Assembly: GCA_949297575.1 (NCBI GenBank)
Contig: CASFTB010000006.1
Coordinates: 75,362-138,536, forward strand
Length of the DNA: 63,175 nucleotides
Reading direction: 5' to 3'
DNA from: an uncultured Bacillota bacterium
GTDB lineage: Bacteria > Bacillota > Clostridia > Christensenellales > Borkfalkiaceae
The notes below the pieces were generated by a model. The model was not told where the DNA came from. It saw nothing but the letters and a program-made list of their open reading frames with translations, and ran no database searches. The position numbers and the translations under genes are program-made. Of the stretch, positions 26,310-35,473 are shown one piece after another. Position 1 is the first letter of the stretch. Every line of letters starts with the position of its first letter.

Positions 26310-27377
26310 TTACTCTTCGTCCTCTTCCTGGATCGTGACGACGGCGGTCTCGGCGAAGCGCTTGACGGAATCGATGGCGCTCTCGCAGCCGGCCTTTGTC
26401 GGGTATGTCTCCCCCGTGCAAAGGAGCTGTTTAGAACCGCTCAGCAGTTTGAAGAAGAACTGCCCCTTTTTGTTTTGGGAAGTCACGAGGTTATCCTTCT
26501 GTATATTGGCCTTGTGCGTCTTGATGCCGTTCTTTGCGCCGGAGAGAGAGGTATAATCGATGCTGGAAAGCAACTTTTCACCGTTTGATGCGCGCAGCTC
26601 GAAGTGATAACTTCCGTTCGGATTGCGGATGATGACCCATTTGCCGGTATAGGCGCTGCGCTTGTCTTCTTCCTCCGTCTTAGTAGGGGAAGCTACCTGC
26701 TTTTCTTCCGTCTTTGCGGGCGCTTTTTTCTTTTCGAACTTAGCGTCCGCGATCTTTTCCGCCCTGCGGATACGGGCGTCGGCCGCCTGGTCTTCGGAAG
26801 ATCGTTCCGATACCGCAGCTGCAGCAGTGACCGGGGCCGGCGCTTCCTCGCTCTCCGCCTCGGCGGTGTCGGCTTCTTTACGCGCCTGTGCGGCAGGTGC
26901 GGGGGCAGGCTCAACTTCCTTCACTTCTTCGGCAGGAACAACGATTTCCTGCACAGGTTCCTCTTCGGCGGGCTGCACGGCTTCCGCCGCCTCTTCCTCG
27001 GCCTGTACGGCTTTTTCCTCAGGAGCCTCCGCCTCTGCCTCTGCCCGATATTCGTCTCCGATGGCGGCAGGGGCCTCCTCCCAGGCGTCGGCGGAAGCGG
27101 GGGGATCCTCAGCGGCATCCTGTTCCTGTACGGCCGCCGCGAAGGACGCTTCGTCCGCATCGTCTGCCCGCTGCTCCGAAGCTTCCGGCAGGGCTGCTTC
27201 GTCTGCAGGCGAGATTACCCGAACATTCTGATCTTCGGAAGCAAGTTTGTTTTTACGCGCCCCGCGCGCGCTGCCGATGATCGCTGCGACGACCAGGATG
27301 ATGAGCACGGCGAGGAGCGCTGCGGCGATCCAGAAATAAAGGGGGTTTTCCTGAAAATATTCGATGATCTTGTCCAC
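26310..27377 (-). CDS. Membrane-anchored protein with tandem DUF1508 (YegP) domains
   Basis: A 355-aa protein. Residues about 14-36 form a membrane anchor, 40-235 are an acidic Ala/Glu/Pro-rich low-complexity stretch, 210-240 are Lys-rich, and the C-terminal 100 residues hold two DUF1508 repeats (GSYHFELRASNGEKLL near 262 and GQFFFKLLSGSKQLL near 307). DUF1508 is usually a small soluble cytoplasmic protein (YegP) of unknown role, so the long tether to the membrane is unusual. The start is GTG 27377 with GAGAGGTGG upstream. The linker region varies easily and its length should not be trusted for homology. Function unknown. Confidence 0.85.
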   Translation of the reverse strand: MDKIIEYFQENPLYFWIAAALLAVLIILVVAAIIGSARGARKNKLASEDQNVRVISPADEAALPEASEQRADDADEASFAAAVQEQDAAEDPPASADAWEEAPAAIGDEYRAEAEAEAPEEKAVQAEEEAAEAVQPAEEEPVQEIVVPAEEVKEVEPAPAPAAQARKEADTAEAESEEAPAPVTAAAAVSERSSEDQAADARIRRAEKIADAKFEKKKAPAKTEEKQVASPTKTEEEDKRSAYTGKWVIIRNPNGSYHFELRASNGEKLLSSIDYTSLSGAKNGIKTHKANIQKDNLVTSQNKKGQFFFKLLSGSKQLLCTGETYPTKAGCESAIDSVKRFAETAVVTIQEEDEE

Positions 27378-27408
27378 GCTTTTCCACCTCTCATTTTTTT
27401 ACAATATT

Positions 27409-27437
27409 ATGTTAATACAAAAGTGAAAAAATGTCAA
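27409..27437 (-). promoter_or_regulatory. Promoter of the DUF1508 gene
   Basis: On the minus strand, a perfect TTGACA (27437-27432) and TAACAT (27414-27409), 17 bp apart. Confidence 0.6.
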
Positions 27438-27466
27438 GTATCTTTCAATTTTTTGACCTTTATACG

Positions 27467-27504
27467 ACAAAAAACAGCCCCGACGACAAACGTCTTCGGG
27501 GCTG
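27467..27504 (-). terminator. clpB terminator
   Basis: CAGCCCCGA with TTCGGGGCTG and an inner GACG/CGTC stem; on the minus strand it is followed by a run of T (the A-run at 27467-27474). It lies 22 bp beyond the clpB stop. Confidence 0.88.
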
Positions 27505-27526
27505 AGGAAGTGCGCCGTGTGGCGGC

Positions 27527-30124
27527 TCACTTTACAGATACGGTAAAATCTCCGTTGCGGGCGCCGATCTCTATCGTATTCCCTGCCTGCAGGTCGCTGG
27601 AGATGATCTCCTTCGCGATAAGCGTCTCGATCTTGCTCTGCAGATAGCGCTTGAGCGGGCGTGCGCCGTACACGGGGTCGTATCCGTTTTCGATGATAAG
27701 GTCCTTTGCCGTGGGGGTGATCACCAATTTGAGCTGGCGATCTTCCAGCCGCGCGGAGAGCTTCTTGATGAGAAGGTCAATGATCCTCGTGATGTTGTCC
27801 TTTGTGAGCGGTCTGTAATATACGATCTCATCCAGCCGGTTGAGGAACTCGGGGCGGAAACTCTGTTTGAGCAGTTGCGAGACCTTATCCTTCGCATCTT
27901 CGCCGATCTCACCGTTTTCGTCGATGCCGTCGAGCAGGAAAGAGGAGCCGAGGTTTGATGTGAGAATGATGATCGTGTTCTTAAAATCGACGGTACGTCC
28001 CTGCGAATCCGTGATGCGCCCGTCGTCGAGCACCTGCAGGAGGATGTTGAATACGTCGGGGTGCGCCTTTTCGATCTCGTCGAACAGCACGACGGAATAA
28101 GGCTTTCTGCGCACCGCCTCGGTCAGCTGGCCGCCCTCGTCATAGCCGACGTATCCGGGAGGCGCGCCGATCAGGCGGGAGACGGAGAACTTTTCCATAT
28201 ATTCGGTCATATCGATGCGCACGAGGTTATTCTCGTCGTCGAACAGGCACTCGGCGAGCGCCTTGGCGAGCTCCGTCTTGCCGACGCCGGTAGGGCCGAG
28301 GAAGAGGAAGGAGCCGATGGGGCGGTTCGGGTCGGCGATGCCCGCGCGCGAGCGGATAATCGCTTCCGTCACTTTGGTCACAGCTTCGTCTTGTCCGATG
28401 ACCCGCTTATGCAGGATATCGTCCAAGTGCAGTATCTTTTCGCGCTCGCCTTCCATCAGCTTTGCGAGCGGGATGCCCGTCCAGCGGGAAACGACGCGCG
28501 CGATCTCTTCTTCTGTTACTGTGTCGCGCAGCAGGGTGTGCTTCTTTTTGTCTTCTCCGTTCTTCTGCGCCTCTTCGAGCTTTTTCTGCAATTCGGGCAG
28601 GCGGCTGTACTTGAGCTTTGCCGCCGTCTCGTAGTCGCCGATGCGCTGTGCGGCTTCGATCTCGCCGTTCACCTTTTCGATCTCTGCCTTTGTGTCGGAG
28701 ACGACGTGGATGCTCGCCTTTTCGTTTTCCCACTGCGCCTTCATCGCATTGAATTTGTCGCGCAGTTCACAAAGTTCCTTTTGGATGGACCCGAGCCTCT
28801 CTTTGGAGAGCGTATCCGTCTCTTTTTTGAGCGCCATCTCCTCGATCTCAAGCTGCATGATCTTGCGGGCGATGTCGTCCATTTCTGTGGGCATGGAGTC
28901 GATCTCCGTGCGGATAGTCGCGCAGGCTTCATCTACGAGGTCGATGGCTTTGTCCGGCAGGAACCTGTCAGAAATGTAGCGGTGCGACAGTGTGGCCGCC
29001 GCGATCAGCGCCTGGTCGTGGATCTGCACGCCGTGGAAGACTTCGTATCGCTCCTTCAGTCCGCGCAGGATGGAAATGGTATCCTCGACGGTCGGCTCAT
29101 CCACCATGACGGGCTGGAACCTGCGCTCGAGCGCTGCGTCCTTTTCGATATACTTTCGGTATTCGTCCAGCGTCGTCGCGCCGATGCAGTGCAGCTCTCC
29201 GCGCGCAAGCATGGGCTTCAACAGGTTGCCCGCGTCCATCGCGCCGTCCGATTTGCCCGCGCCGACGATGGTGTGCAGCTCGTCGATGAAGAGGATTATC
29301 TTGCCTTCGCTCTTCTTGATCTCGTTGAGAACCGCTTTCAGTCGTTCTTCAAATTCGCCGCGGAACTTTGCGCCCGCAATGAGCGAGCCCATGTCAAGGG
29401 CGAAAATGGTCTTGTTCTTCAGTCCCTCTGGCACGTCGCCGCGCACGATGCGCTGGGCGAGCCCCTCGGCGATGGCCGTCTTGCCGACGCCCGGCTCCCC
29501 GATGAGCACGGGGTTGTTTTTGGACTTCCTTGACAGGATGCGGATGACGTTACGTATCTCGTTGTCTCTGCCGATGACGGGGTCTAATTTCTGGTCTTTG
29601 GCGCGCTGTACGAGGTCGGACCCGTATTTTGTGAGTGCATCGTAGGTGTTTTCGGGTTCGTCACTGGTCACGCGGTCTGTCTTGACCTTTTTCAGTTCGG
29701 TCAGGAAGGCATCCTTGGTTATGCCGAGGGTGCGGAAGATGTTCTTGATCGCATCCGTGGCGTGGTCGAAGATCGCGAGCATGACATGCTCGACGGAGAC
29801 GTATTCGTCACGCATGGAGTTCGCAAGCCGCTCCGCCTCGTTGAAAATTTTATCTGTGACCGGTGAAATATAAATTTTGTCGGGTTCACGCCCACTGCCG
29901 CTCACCGCGGGGATCTTGCCGATCGCCCCGTCGAGCAGGGCGAGAAAGTTATCCGTATCTACGCCCATCTTTTTAAGAAGCTGGGGGATCAGCCCGCCTT
30001 CCTGGTCTGCGAGCGCATAAAGCAGGTGTTCGGGCATGATCTGCATGTTCTGGTTTTCTATGGCGATGCCCTGCGCCGTATTTATTGCTTCGAGGGCCTT
30101 TTTTGTAAATTTCTGTGCATTCAT
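27527..30124 (-). CDS. clpB: ATP-dependent disaggregase ClpB
   Basis: An 865-aa hexameric AAA+ chaperone that rescues aggregated proteins with DnaK. It has the Clp N-terminal repeats (about 1-150), the first AAA+ module ([14 protein letters not shown]), the long coiled-coil middle domain (about 400-520) that separates ClpB from ClpA/ClpC, and the second AAA+ module ([14 protein letters not shown]). The start has AAAGGAGG 7 nt upstream. It lies 20 bp behind an RHH-domain gene and shares its promoter. I found no CIRCE element or CtsR tandem site upstream. Confidence 0.97.
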   Translation of the reverse strand: MNAQKFTKKALEAINTAQGIAIENQNMQIMPEHLLYALADQEGGLIPQLLKKMGVDTDNFLALLDGAIGKIPAVSGSGREPDKIYISPVTDKIFNEAERLANSMRDEYVSVEHVMLAIFDHATDAIKNIFRTLGITKDAFLTELKKVKTDRVTSDEPENTYDALTKYGSDLVQRAKDQKLDPVIGRDNEIRNVIRILSRKSKNNPVLIGEPGVGKTAIAEGLAQRIVRGDVPEGLKNKTIFALDMGSLIAGAKFRGEFEERLKAVLNEIKKSEGKIILFIDELHTIVGAGKSDGAMDAGNLLKPMLARGELHCIGATTLDEYRKYIEKDAALERRFQPVMVDEPTVEDTISILRGLKERYEVFHGVQIHDQALIAAATLSHRYISDRFLPDKAIDLVDEACATIRTEIDSMPTEMDDIARKIMQLEIEEMALKKETDTLSKERLGSIQKELCELRDKFNAMKAQWENEKASIHVVSDTKAEIEKVNGEIEAAQRIGDYETAAKLKYSRLPELQKKLEEAQKNGEDKKKHTLLRDTVTEEEIARVVSRWTGIPLAKLMEGEREKILHLDDILHKRVIGQDEAVTKVTEAIIRSRAGIADPNRPIGSFLFLGPTGVGKTELAKALAECLFDDENNLVRIDMTEYMEKFSVSRLIGAPPGYVGYDEGGQLTEAVRRKPYSVVLFDEIEKAHPDVFNILLQVLDDGRITDSQGRTVDFKNTIIILTSNLGSSFLLDGIDENGEIGEDAKDKVSQLLKQSFRPEFLNRLDEIVYYRPLTKDNITRIIDLLIKKLSARLEDRQLKLVITPTAKDLIIENGYDPVYGARPLKRYLQSKIETLIAKEIISSDLQAGNTIEIGARNGDFTVSVK

Positions 30125-30144
30125 ATGCTTACCTCCTTTGGGCG

Positions 30145-30801
30145 TCAGATGAGCTGAACGCCGCTGTTCAGATATTGCAGGTACCGCTTTTCCATGTCTT
30201 CCGTCGCCTTGTATTTGCCGGCGAGGAAGTCTTTCAGCATCTCATCGAAAGTGGAAATATAGTTGCTGATCGCGTTGCCGATCTCTTCTTCGGTATAATC
30301 GGAATCGTTCGGTACAGCGAAGGTGCGCAAAAACTTTCCGTTTTCCATCCCGTATTCGATGGCGTCCTTTTGGAAAAACTGCTTGATATAAATATTTTCA
30401 AGCTGCATCCACAGTTTGAAAAAACGCGTGAGCTCGATGAGGAGCTCTGCGCTCGTCGTGCGGAAAATGATCTTCAGCTGTCCGATCGTCTGCTTCGGGG
30501 TGCGGTACATTTCCACTTCATAGCGTATGGTCGGGCGGTAATGGTATTGCAGCGAACTCTTGATGGACATGGTCATATCGTTCGGCTGCGAATACAGCAG
30601 AGAATTGCCGTGCTGCCCGATAAAATTTTCTATTATGTCGAAGATGTTCCGCACATGCTTTTCCGGAGTCGTCAGGGAAACGTAATCCGCGAGTATTTGA
30701 TTTACGAGGTTGGAGCGGTTCGTTCCCTGTTCTTCGGCGAGGAGGTCGATCTCGCGTATCACGTCCTCGGCGAGCATGAGGCTGTACATGTTCTTCTTCA
30801 T
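30145..30801 (-). CDS. Ribbon-helix-helix domain protein upstream of clpB
   Basis: A 218-aa protein. The first 45 residues ([20 protein letters not shown], then [16 protein letters not shown]) have the strand-helix-helix pattern of CopG-type DNA-binding domains, including the turn before S-N-L-V-N. The remaining about 170 residues are predicted mixed alpha/beta with charged and aromatic residues and match no family I know. It is the first gene of an operon with clpB. A regulator of clpB or of its own promoter is the obvious hypothesis, but nothing in the sequence proves it. Confidence 0.8.
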   Translation of the reverse strand: MKKNMYSLMLAEDVIREIDLLAEEQGTNRSNLVNQILADYVSLTTPEKHVRNIFDIIENFIGQHGNSLLYSQPNDMTMSIKSSLQYHYRPTIRYEVEMYRTPKQTIGQLKIIFRTTSAELLIELTRFFKLWMQLENIYIKQFFQKDAIEYGMENGKFLRTFAVPNDSDYTEEEIGNAISNYISTFDEMLKDFLAGKYKATEDMEKRYLQYLNSGVQLI

Positions 30802-30836
30802 GCCTTCGTTTCCTCCATTCTTTTCATGTTGCCATT

Positions 30837-30864
30837 ATTATAGCGCATTTTATAAATTTGTCAA
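30837..30864 (-). promoter_or_regulatory. Promoter of the RHH-clpB operon
   Basis: On the minus strand, a perfect TTGACA (30864-30859) and a perfect TATAAT (30842-30837), 16 bp apart. It looks like a strong vegetative promoter; the surroundings are very AT-rich and contain no obvious CIRCE or CtsR box. Confidence 0.88.
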
Positions 30865-30918
30865 CAGATTTATATAAAAATTTTTGCAAAAATAAGAAAA
30901 ATTTTTTATCTCCGACCC

Positions 30919-30947
30919 TTGCGTCGGGTTTTCTTTTGCGCTATAAT
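30919..30947 (+). promoter_or_regulatory. Promoter of the 30978 gene
   Basis: TTGCGT (30919-30924) and TATAAT (30942-30947), 17 bp apart. A small hairpin CCGAC/GTCGG followed by TTTTCTTTT overlaps the -35. Confidence 0.75.
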
Positions 30948-30977
30948 GAAATATACAAGGTAAAGGACGGTGCAAAG

Positions 30978-31376
30978 ATGGAAGAACTGAACGACATCAT
31001 TAAAAACGCGGCAGACATCTGCCTCTATATTGACGGGAAGGCCCAAATGTACCCGAGAGGGGAAGAGCGCTTCGATGCGCTGCTGGCCGCGTGGACGGAA
31101 ATGACGGCCGGGGCACACCGCATGCCCGCCTTTGGCGTGAGTATCGACAGGCTGACCCGCGAAGAACTGAGTGGCGGGATCTGGCTCGAATTTTTGTTTT
31201 CGGCGGAGCAGACCTGTGCGGGGATGCCCTTTGAAAGTCTGCTCATAAAAGTTGAGCGCGGCTATAAAGGGTTCAATGTTATCCGCTGCCTGCATGGTAG
31301 ATATGAGGGCCGCTGCTACTATGTCGACCTCGGAGGGGAAGACATGTATCTACTCTCCGATGCGATCGGAAGATGA
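30978..31376 (+). CDS. Hypothetical protein
   Basis: A 132-aa soluble protein with no membrane segment or signal. ATG 30978 is chosen because AAAGGA lies about 10 nt upstream and the promoter is at 30919-30947; the longer open frame upstream would start before the promoter. The sequence is mixed alpha/beta, with a Cys/Tyr-rich end (CLHGRYEGRCYYVDLGG). I do not recognise the family. Its stop lies 22 bp before the aldo/keto reductase start, so the two are likely co-transcribed. Confidence 0.75.
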   Translation: MEELNDIIKNAADICLYIDGKAQMYPRGEERFDALLAAWTEMTAGAHRMPAFGVSIDRLTREELSGGIWLEFLFSAEQTCAGMPFESLLIKVERGYKGFNVIRCLHGRYEGRCYYVDLGGEDMYLLSDAIGR

Positions 31377-31398
31377 TGCGCGAGGACGGGACACGAAA

Positions 31399-32358
31399 AT
31401 GAACGCTTTTTACGTTCGGACGGGGGAAACGGGAAAGCCCGTTTCCCGTATTTTTCTCGGCACGGCGGGGGCGCCGTATGCCTCCGGCAGGGAAGCGGAT
31501 GCCCTGCTTGACGAAATGTTTGCCGCAGGGATCACGGCATATGATACCGCACGCAAGTACGGTAGGGCGGAAGAATGTCTCGGCAAGTGGATCTGCTCCC
31601 GCCGCAACAGGGAAAAGATCTTTTTGCTCACCAAGTGCGGCCATCCGGGCCCTCTCGGGAATGCGCGCGTCAACAGGAGGGCTATGCGCGCAGACTTGGA
31701 ACGCTCCCTTTGTGCGCTCAAGACCGACTATGTCGACGCGCTGCTCCTGCATCGCGACGACGAACGCGTGCCGGTCGGCGAGGTCGTCGAGATCTTTAAC
31801 GAGATGTTCCGCGAGGGAAAGATCCGCGCCTTCGGCGGGTCGAACTGGCGGCATGAGCGCATTGCCGCGGCAAACGCGTATGCGGAGCAGAGGGGCATGC
31901 GGCCGTTTTCCTTTTCCAGCCCGAATTTCGGGCTGGCTGTGCAGGCGGCAGATCCGTGGGGAGGCGGGTGCGTCTCCCTTTCGGGCGAAAAAAACGCATC
32001 CGCGCGCGCCTGGTATGTGCATACGCAGATGCCCGTCGTGGCTTATTCCTCCCTCGGGCGGGGGCTGTTTTCAGGGAAAGTGACAGACGCGGAGAGTGCC
32101 CGCCGCCATATGGATCGGTTTGCCCGCCGCGGATATGCGTGCGAGGAGAATTTTGAGCGGGCGCGGCGATGCGCGGAAATAGCTGCCCAAAAGGGTGTAT
32201 CCTGCACGCAGGTCGCACTGTCGTGGATCTTCCGGCAGCAGATGAATGTCTTTGCCGTCGTGGGAACTTCTTCGCCGCAGCGCATGCGGGAGAATGTCGC
32301 CGCTTATTCGCTCGCATTGACCGAGGAAGAATGTGCCTGTCTCGATCTTAAAAATTGA
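31399..32358 (+). CDS. Aldo/keto reductase
   Basis: A 319-aa NAD(P)H-dependent oxidoreductase with the TIM-barrel fold. The catalytic tetrad can be read: Asp and Tyr in YDTARKYG, Lys in LLTKCG, and His in LLLHRDD. The C-terminal segments include the cofactor-binding VVGTSSPQRMRENV. The substrate is unknown. ATG 31399 is preferred; the ribosome-binding site (GAGGACGGG) is weak, and the open frame further upstream overlaps the preceding gene. It resembles the broad-specificity group often called YghZ/YajO-like, but I would not go further. Confidence 0.9.
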   Translation: MNAFYVRTGETGKPVSRIFLGTAGAPYASGREADALLDEMFAAGITAYDTARKYGRAEECLGKWICSRRNREKIFLLTKCGHPGPLGNARVNRRAMRADLERSLCALKTDYVDALLLHRDDERVPVGEVVEIFNEMFREGKIRAFGGSNWRHERIAAANAYAEQRGMRPFSFSSPNFGLAVQAADPWGGGCVSLSGEKNASARAWYVHTQMPVVAYSSLGRGLFSGKVTDAESARRHMDRFARRGYACEENFERARRCAEIAAQKGVSCTQVALSWIFRQQMNVFAVVGTSSPQRMRENVAAYSLALTEEECACLDLKN

Positions 32359-32390
32359 GCGCCCCCGGAAATTTTTCCGAGGGCGCTTTT
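32358..32390. terminator. Terminator between convergent AKR and DnaD-like genes
   Basis: Stem AGCGCCC-c-CGGAAA (32358-32371) / TTTCCG-a-GGGCGCT (32374-32387) followed by TTTT; it abuts the stop codons of both convergent genes. Confidence 0.88.
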
Positions 32391-32399
32391 GCCGTATCG

Positions 32400-34181
32400 T
32401 CAGATGTCGATGTTCGAATAGGTATCGAGGATATTGGAGAGCCTCTCCTGCTCTCCGGCCTCTTCGACGTATTTTTTATAGCATTCGCAGACGTTGCCGT
32501 CCTTGTCGAAGCCGGTGTCCATGCATATTTTGCATTTGTATTGCGGCACGAGCATCTCCTCCGTAAGGTGAAGTGCATCAAGGATCACTTTTCTTTGCTC
32601 TTCCAGATCGTGCAGGAGCGCGGAAGGCCCGGCCGTATCGCCGCCCAGTGCTTCCGCTTTTGCGAGGCGGATCTCCGTCGCCCTTATCTCCTCTTCGTTC
32701 TTCCGGAAGGAGGCATCCGCGCGCGCGCGCTTGAGATAATGTTCGGCGGTGTCCTGTGCCTTTTCCCGCAGGTTGAAATAATAATTCTGCACCTTTTTGC
32801 GGAATTCCGCATCCCGTTCCTCGCGCAGGCGGCGGTGCATTAGATCTTCGCGCACAGGGCCTTCCTTGGAGAGCTGGTCAGGGCTGAAAAAGCCCTTTGC
32901 TTTCCAGGACGACAAGACGGAATTGATATAGGGGACGGGGCTGGCCTTGCCCTGCGCGAGGGAGGCTGCCTTTAGGATCATCTCGTCGGAAAAATTCCAG
33001 GCCCGCCAGTTGCGCAGGCATTCTCTGTCCCAATTGTTTGCGCGGCGGGAGATGCCCGCCGCCTTGAGCACCTCAGCGGCAAAAGCCTGCTCGCGCGCCT
33101 CGCTCTCCATATAGGCGACGATGCTTTCCGCGGAGATGACGCCGAGTCCTATAAGCCTGCGGATGAGTTCGTCCATTTTTTCAAAAGATTTTTTCTCCCT
33201 GCGGAAGCAGTACTTTGCGAGGCTGAGAAGTGAGGCGTCTTCAAATCCCGCGGCGAGCCAGCCGCTGACGAAATTGTCCGTATATGTGTCGACGACCTGG
33301 CAATAGACGCCCAATTCTCGCGCGATGCCGATGGTCAGTTCTCGGATCTGTGCCTTGCGCGCGAGGAAATCCTTGACTTCCTCCTGCGTGAATTTTTTGT
33401 TCGCATACAGCTCTCCGAGAGCCTCGTCCAACCGCGCTATGACAGAGCGCTTGTGCAGGGAAGCGGCGTATAGGATGACGGACATGTCGAACCCGAGCTC
33501 TTCCGTCCATTTTTTGAGAAGTTTGTAGTCTTCGGGTTCCGGCTTGCGCGAGGAACCCATGGCGCGCAGCACGGCGGCGATATCGCTGCCGCGTACCAGA
33601 TAATCGGAAAGTTTGTGCTCTACCTGTTCTACGGTCGTCACTCCCTCTGCGGCAAAGTTTTTTGCGACCTGCAGGATATAGTTTTGTGAGATATGTTCGC
33701 CTTTCAGGTCGATGCAGTAGCGCACGATGAGCAGCATCGCTTCGGGGCGGAAAGCGTACTCTTCCATCACGGAAAAATATTTCATGAATTCGTTGGAAGA
33801 GATCATGCGTCCGGGCAGCATGGATTGCAGTGCCTTGTTGAAGTCCGCGTACTTTTCCGTGCGGATGCGCTTCGGCTTGCCCTTTGCGTAGTCCGCGGGG
33901 TAATAGCGCACGGAGAAAGGCTGGTAGGAGAGGATCTCGAGCAGGTCAAAGTCCTCCCAAAATTTGAACAGGTCGACGAGCCGGTCTTCCGTCATGTTGA
34001 GCGCGCGGGCAGCCTCGGCGAGCGTATACTCACCCTGCACGTTCTGACAAAGGTACAGGCCGAAGAGATATACTTTGACGGCATCTCCGTCGGCCGATGC
34101 CATATACTTGTTGATAAACTGGTTTTCCACGCCGGTAAAGGAGGACAGGGAGAACTCTTTTGAATACGAACAAAAACCCAT
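32400..34181 (-). CDS. DnaD-family replication protein with C-terminal zinc motif
   Basis: A 593-aa protein. The N-terminal part has a winged-helix-like segment (LAEAARALNMTEDRLVDLFKFWEDFDLLEI), and several DnaB_2/DnaD C-terminal-type repeats follow (for example DYKLLKKWTEELGFDMSVILYA, and WRAWNFSDEMILKAASLA near 390). A long charged helix precedes a Cys motif C550-x2-C553, C565-x-C567 with a DTGFDKDG turn. That zinc motif is the one I know from the N-terminus of DnaC/DnaI-type helicase loaders, but here the protein ends about 25 residues later and no AAA+ domain follows. Probably acts in primosome assembly. Own promoter abutting that of sbcD. Confidence 0.85.
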   Translation of the reverse strand: MGFCSYSKEFSLSSFTGVENQFINKYMASADGDAVKVYLFGLYLCQNVQGEYTLAEAARALNMTEDRLVDLFKFWEDFDLLEILSYQPFSVRYYPADYAKGKPKRIRTEKYADFNKALQSMLPGRMISSNEFMKYFSVMEEYAFRPEAMLLIVRYCIDLKGEHISQNYILQVAKNFAAEGVTTVEQVEHKLSDYLVRGSDIAAVLRAMGSSRKPEPEDYKLLKKWTEELGFDMSVILYAASLHKRSVIARLDEALGELYANKKFTQEEVKDFLARKAQIRELTIGIARELGVYCQVVDTYTDNFVSGWLAAGFEDASLLSLAKYCFRREKKSFEKMDELIRRLIGLGVISAESIVAYMESEAREQAFAAEVLKAAGISRRANNWDRECLRNWRAWNFSDEMILKAASLAQGKASPVPYINSVLSSWKAKGFFSPDQLSKEGPVREDLMHRRLREERDAEFRKKVQNYYFNLREKAQDTAEHYLKRARADASFRKNEEEIRATEIRLAKAEALGGDTAGPSALLHDLEEQRKVILDALHLTEEMLVPQYKCKICMDTGFDKDGNVCECYKKYVEEAGEQERLSNILDTYSNIDI

Positions 34182-34203
34182 TGTGCAAAGCTCCGCGCAA
34201 CGC

Positions 34204-34232
34204 TTGATTTATTTTCTCTTTTGCGCTATACT
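34204..34232 (+). promoter_or_regulatory. sbcDC promoter
   Basis: TTGATT (34204-34209) and TATACT (34227-34232), 17 bp apart. Its -10 directly abuts the -10 of the opposing promoter at 34233-34261. Confidence 0.78.
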
Positions 34233-34261
34233 ATTATATAAATTATTTGCCGAGATTGCAA
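34233..34261 (-). promoter_or_regulatory. Promoter of the DnaD-like gene
   Basis: On the minus strand, TTGCAA (34261-34256) and TATAAT (34238-34233), 17 bp apart. The two divergent promoters overlap so tightly that one polymerase would exclude the other. Confidence 0.78.
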
Positions 34262-34279
34262 GGCAATCGTCTCGGTTTT
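34250..34279 (+). terminator. Possible attenuator hairpin in the sbcD leader
   Basis: CCGAGA-TTGC (34250-34259) pairs with GCAA and TCTCGG (34263-34275), followed by TTTTG. It lies in the 5' leader of sbcD, about 30 bp before the start codon. The T-run is short. Confidence 0.4.
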
Positions 34280-34306
34280 GCCCAAAAAATTACGAGCGGA
34301 GAGAGC

Positions 34307-35473
34307 ATGAGGGTTTTACACACGTCTGATTGGCATATCGGGAAGCGCCTTCAGGGCAAAGAGCGCCTCGACGAACAGAGAGCCGTGCTCGAAGAGATCG
34401 CTCGCGTCTGCGACGCGGAAGGAGTCGAGCTCGTTCTCGTCGCCGGGGATATCTTTGACACATATCTCCCTTCGTCGGAGGCGGAGGACGCCTTTTATGC
34501 CGCTGTCAAGCGCATCGCGGGCAAAGATCGCTGCGTCGTGCTGATCAGCGGGAATCATGACGACAACGTGCGCCTTGCCGCTGCCTGCGCGCTTTCCGAA
34601 GAGCAGGGGATCTATATCTTCGGGAATATCGAACATGCGCCCCGCCTGTACACAGGGCGGAAGACGCATGCCGTCGAGGCGGGTACTAACCACATCGTCG
34701 TCGAAGACGCGACGGGGGAGCGGGTATTCATCAACGTCCTCCCGTATCCGAACGAAGCGCGCCTGCGCGAAGAAAAGGTCGCTGACGAAACTTTTTTGGA
34801 CAAGATGCGCCGCTGGATCGCCGCGGGTGAAGAAAAGAACACCGGGCATCTGCAGGAAATTTTTCTGTCTCACCTCTTTGTCGCCGGCGGGCAGGTGAGC
34901 GACGGGGAAAGGCAGATAGACCTCGGCGGCGCGCGGGCCGTGCCGCTCGACCTGCTGCCGCCCGCCGCGTACTGTGCTCTGGGACACCTGCACCGCCGCC
35001 AGCATTTCAAAAACAATGTCTGGTACAGCGGTTCTATCCTGCAGTATGCTTTTGACGAAGCGGGCGCGCAGAAGAGCGTCGTCCTCTTCGACATCGGGCA
35101 AGACGGCGCGGAGAATATCCGGCAGATCCCGCTCAGAGAGGGGAAGCAGCTCGTCCGTTTGGCGGCGGACAGCGTGGAGGGTGCAAAGCAGCTCATCTGC
35201 GGGTATCCCGGCTGCTATATCGAACTGACGCTCTATCTGAGCGAACCGCTCCTCTCTTCACAGGTACGCATGCTGCGAGAGGCAAACCCGGGGCTGCTCT
35301 CTATCCTGCCGCAGGTCAAAAACCCTGCCGCAGAGCGAGAAGCCGTCTCCCTTCGGGGGATGAGCTCGGAAGAGCTCTTCCGCGCCTATTACTGCAAGCT
35401 GTACGGGGAGCAGCCGTCCGACGACCTTACGGAACTCTTTCTTTCCATGACGGAGGGCGCGGATGAAACCTAA
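34307..35473 (+). CDS. sbcD: Exonuclease subunit SbcD (Mre11-like)
   Basis: A 388-aa Mn2+-dependent nuclease of the calcineurin-like fold. Metal and catalytic motifs are HTSDWHIG, VAGDIFD, ISGNHDD, SHLFVAGG and ALGHLHRRQ. With SbcC it opens DNA hairpins and trims double-strand ends. ATG 34307 follows GGAGAG; the open frame upstream (to 34247) begins in the leader hairpin and has no homology. Its end overlaps sbcC by 11 nt. Length is normal. Confidence 0.96.
   Translation: MRVLHTSDWHIGKRLQGKERLDEQRAVLEEIARVCDAEGVELVLVAGDIFDTYLPSSEAEDAFYAAVKRIAGKDRCVVLISGNHDDNVRLAAACALSEEQGIYIFGNIEHAPRLYTGRKTHAVEAGTNHIVVEDATGERVFINVLPYPNEARLREEKVADETFLDKMRRWIAAGEEKNTGHLQEIFLSHLFVAGGQVSDGERQIDLGGARAVPLDLLPPAAYCALGHLHRRQHFKNNVWYSGSILQYAFDEAGAQKSVVLFDIGQDGAENIRQIPLREGKQLVRLAADSVEGAKQLICGYPGCYIELTLYLSEPLLSSQVRMLREANPGLLSILPQVKNPAAEREAVSLRGMSSEELFRAYYCKLYGEQPSDDLTELFLSMTEGADET

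Noticed and set aside
30802..30900. CIRCE or CtsR operator upstream of the clpB operon
   Set aside because: I looked for the TTAGCACTC-type inverted repeat and the tandem CtsR heptads on both strands and found neither.
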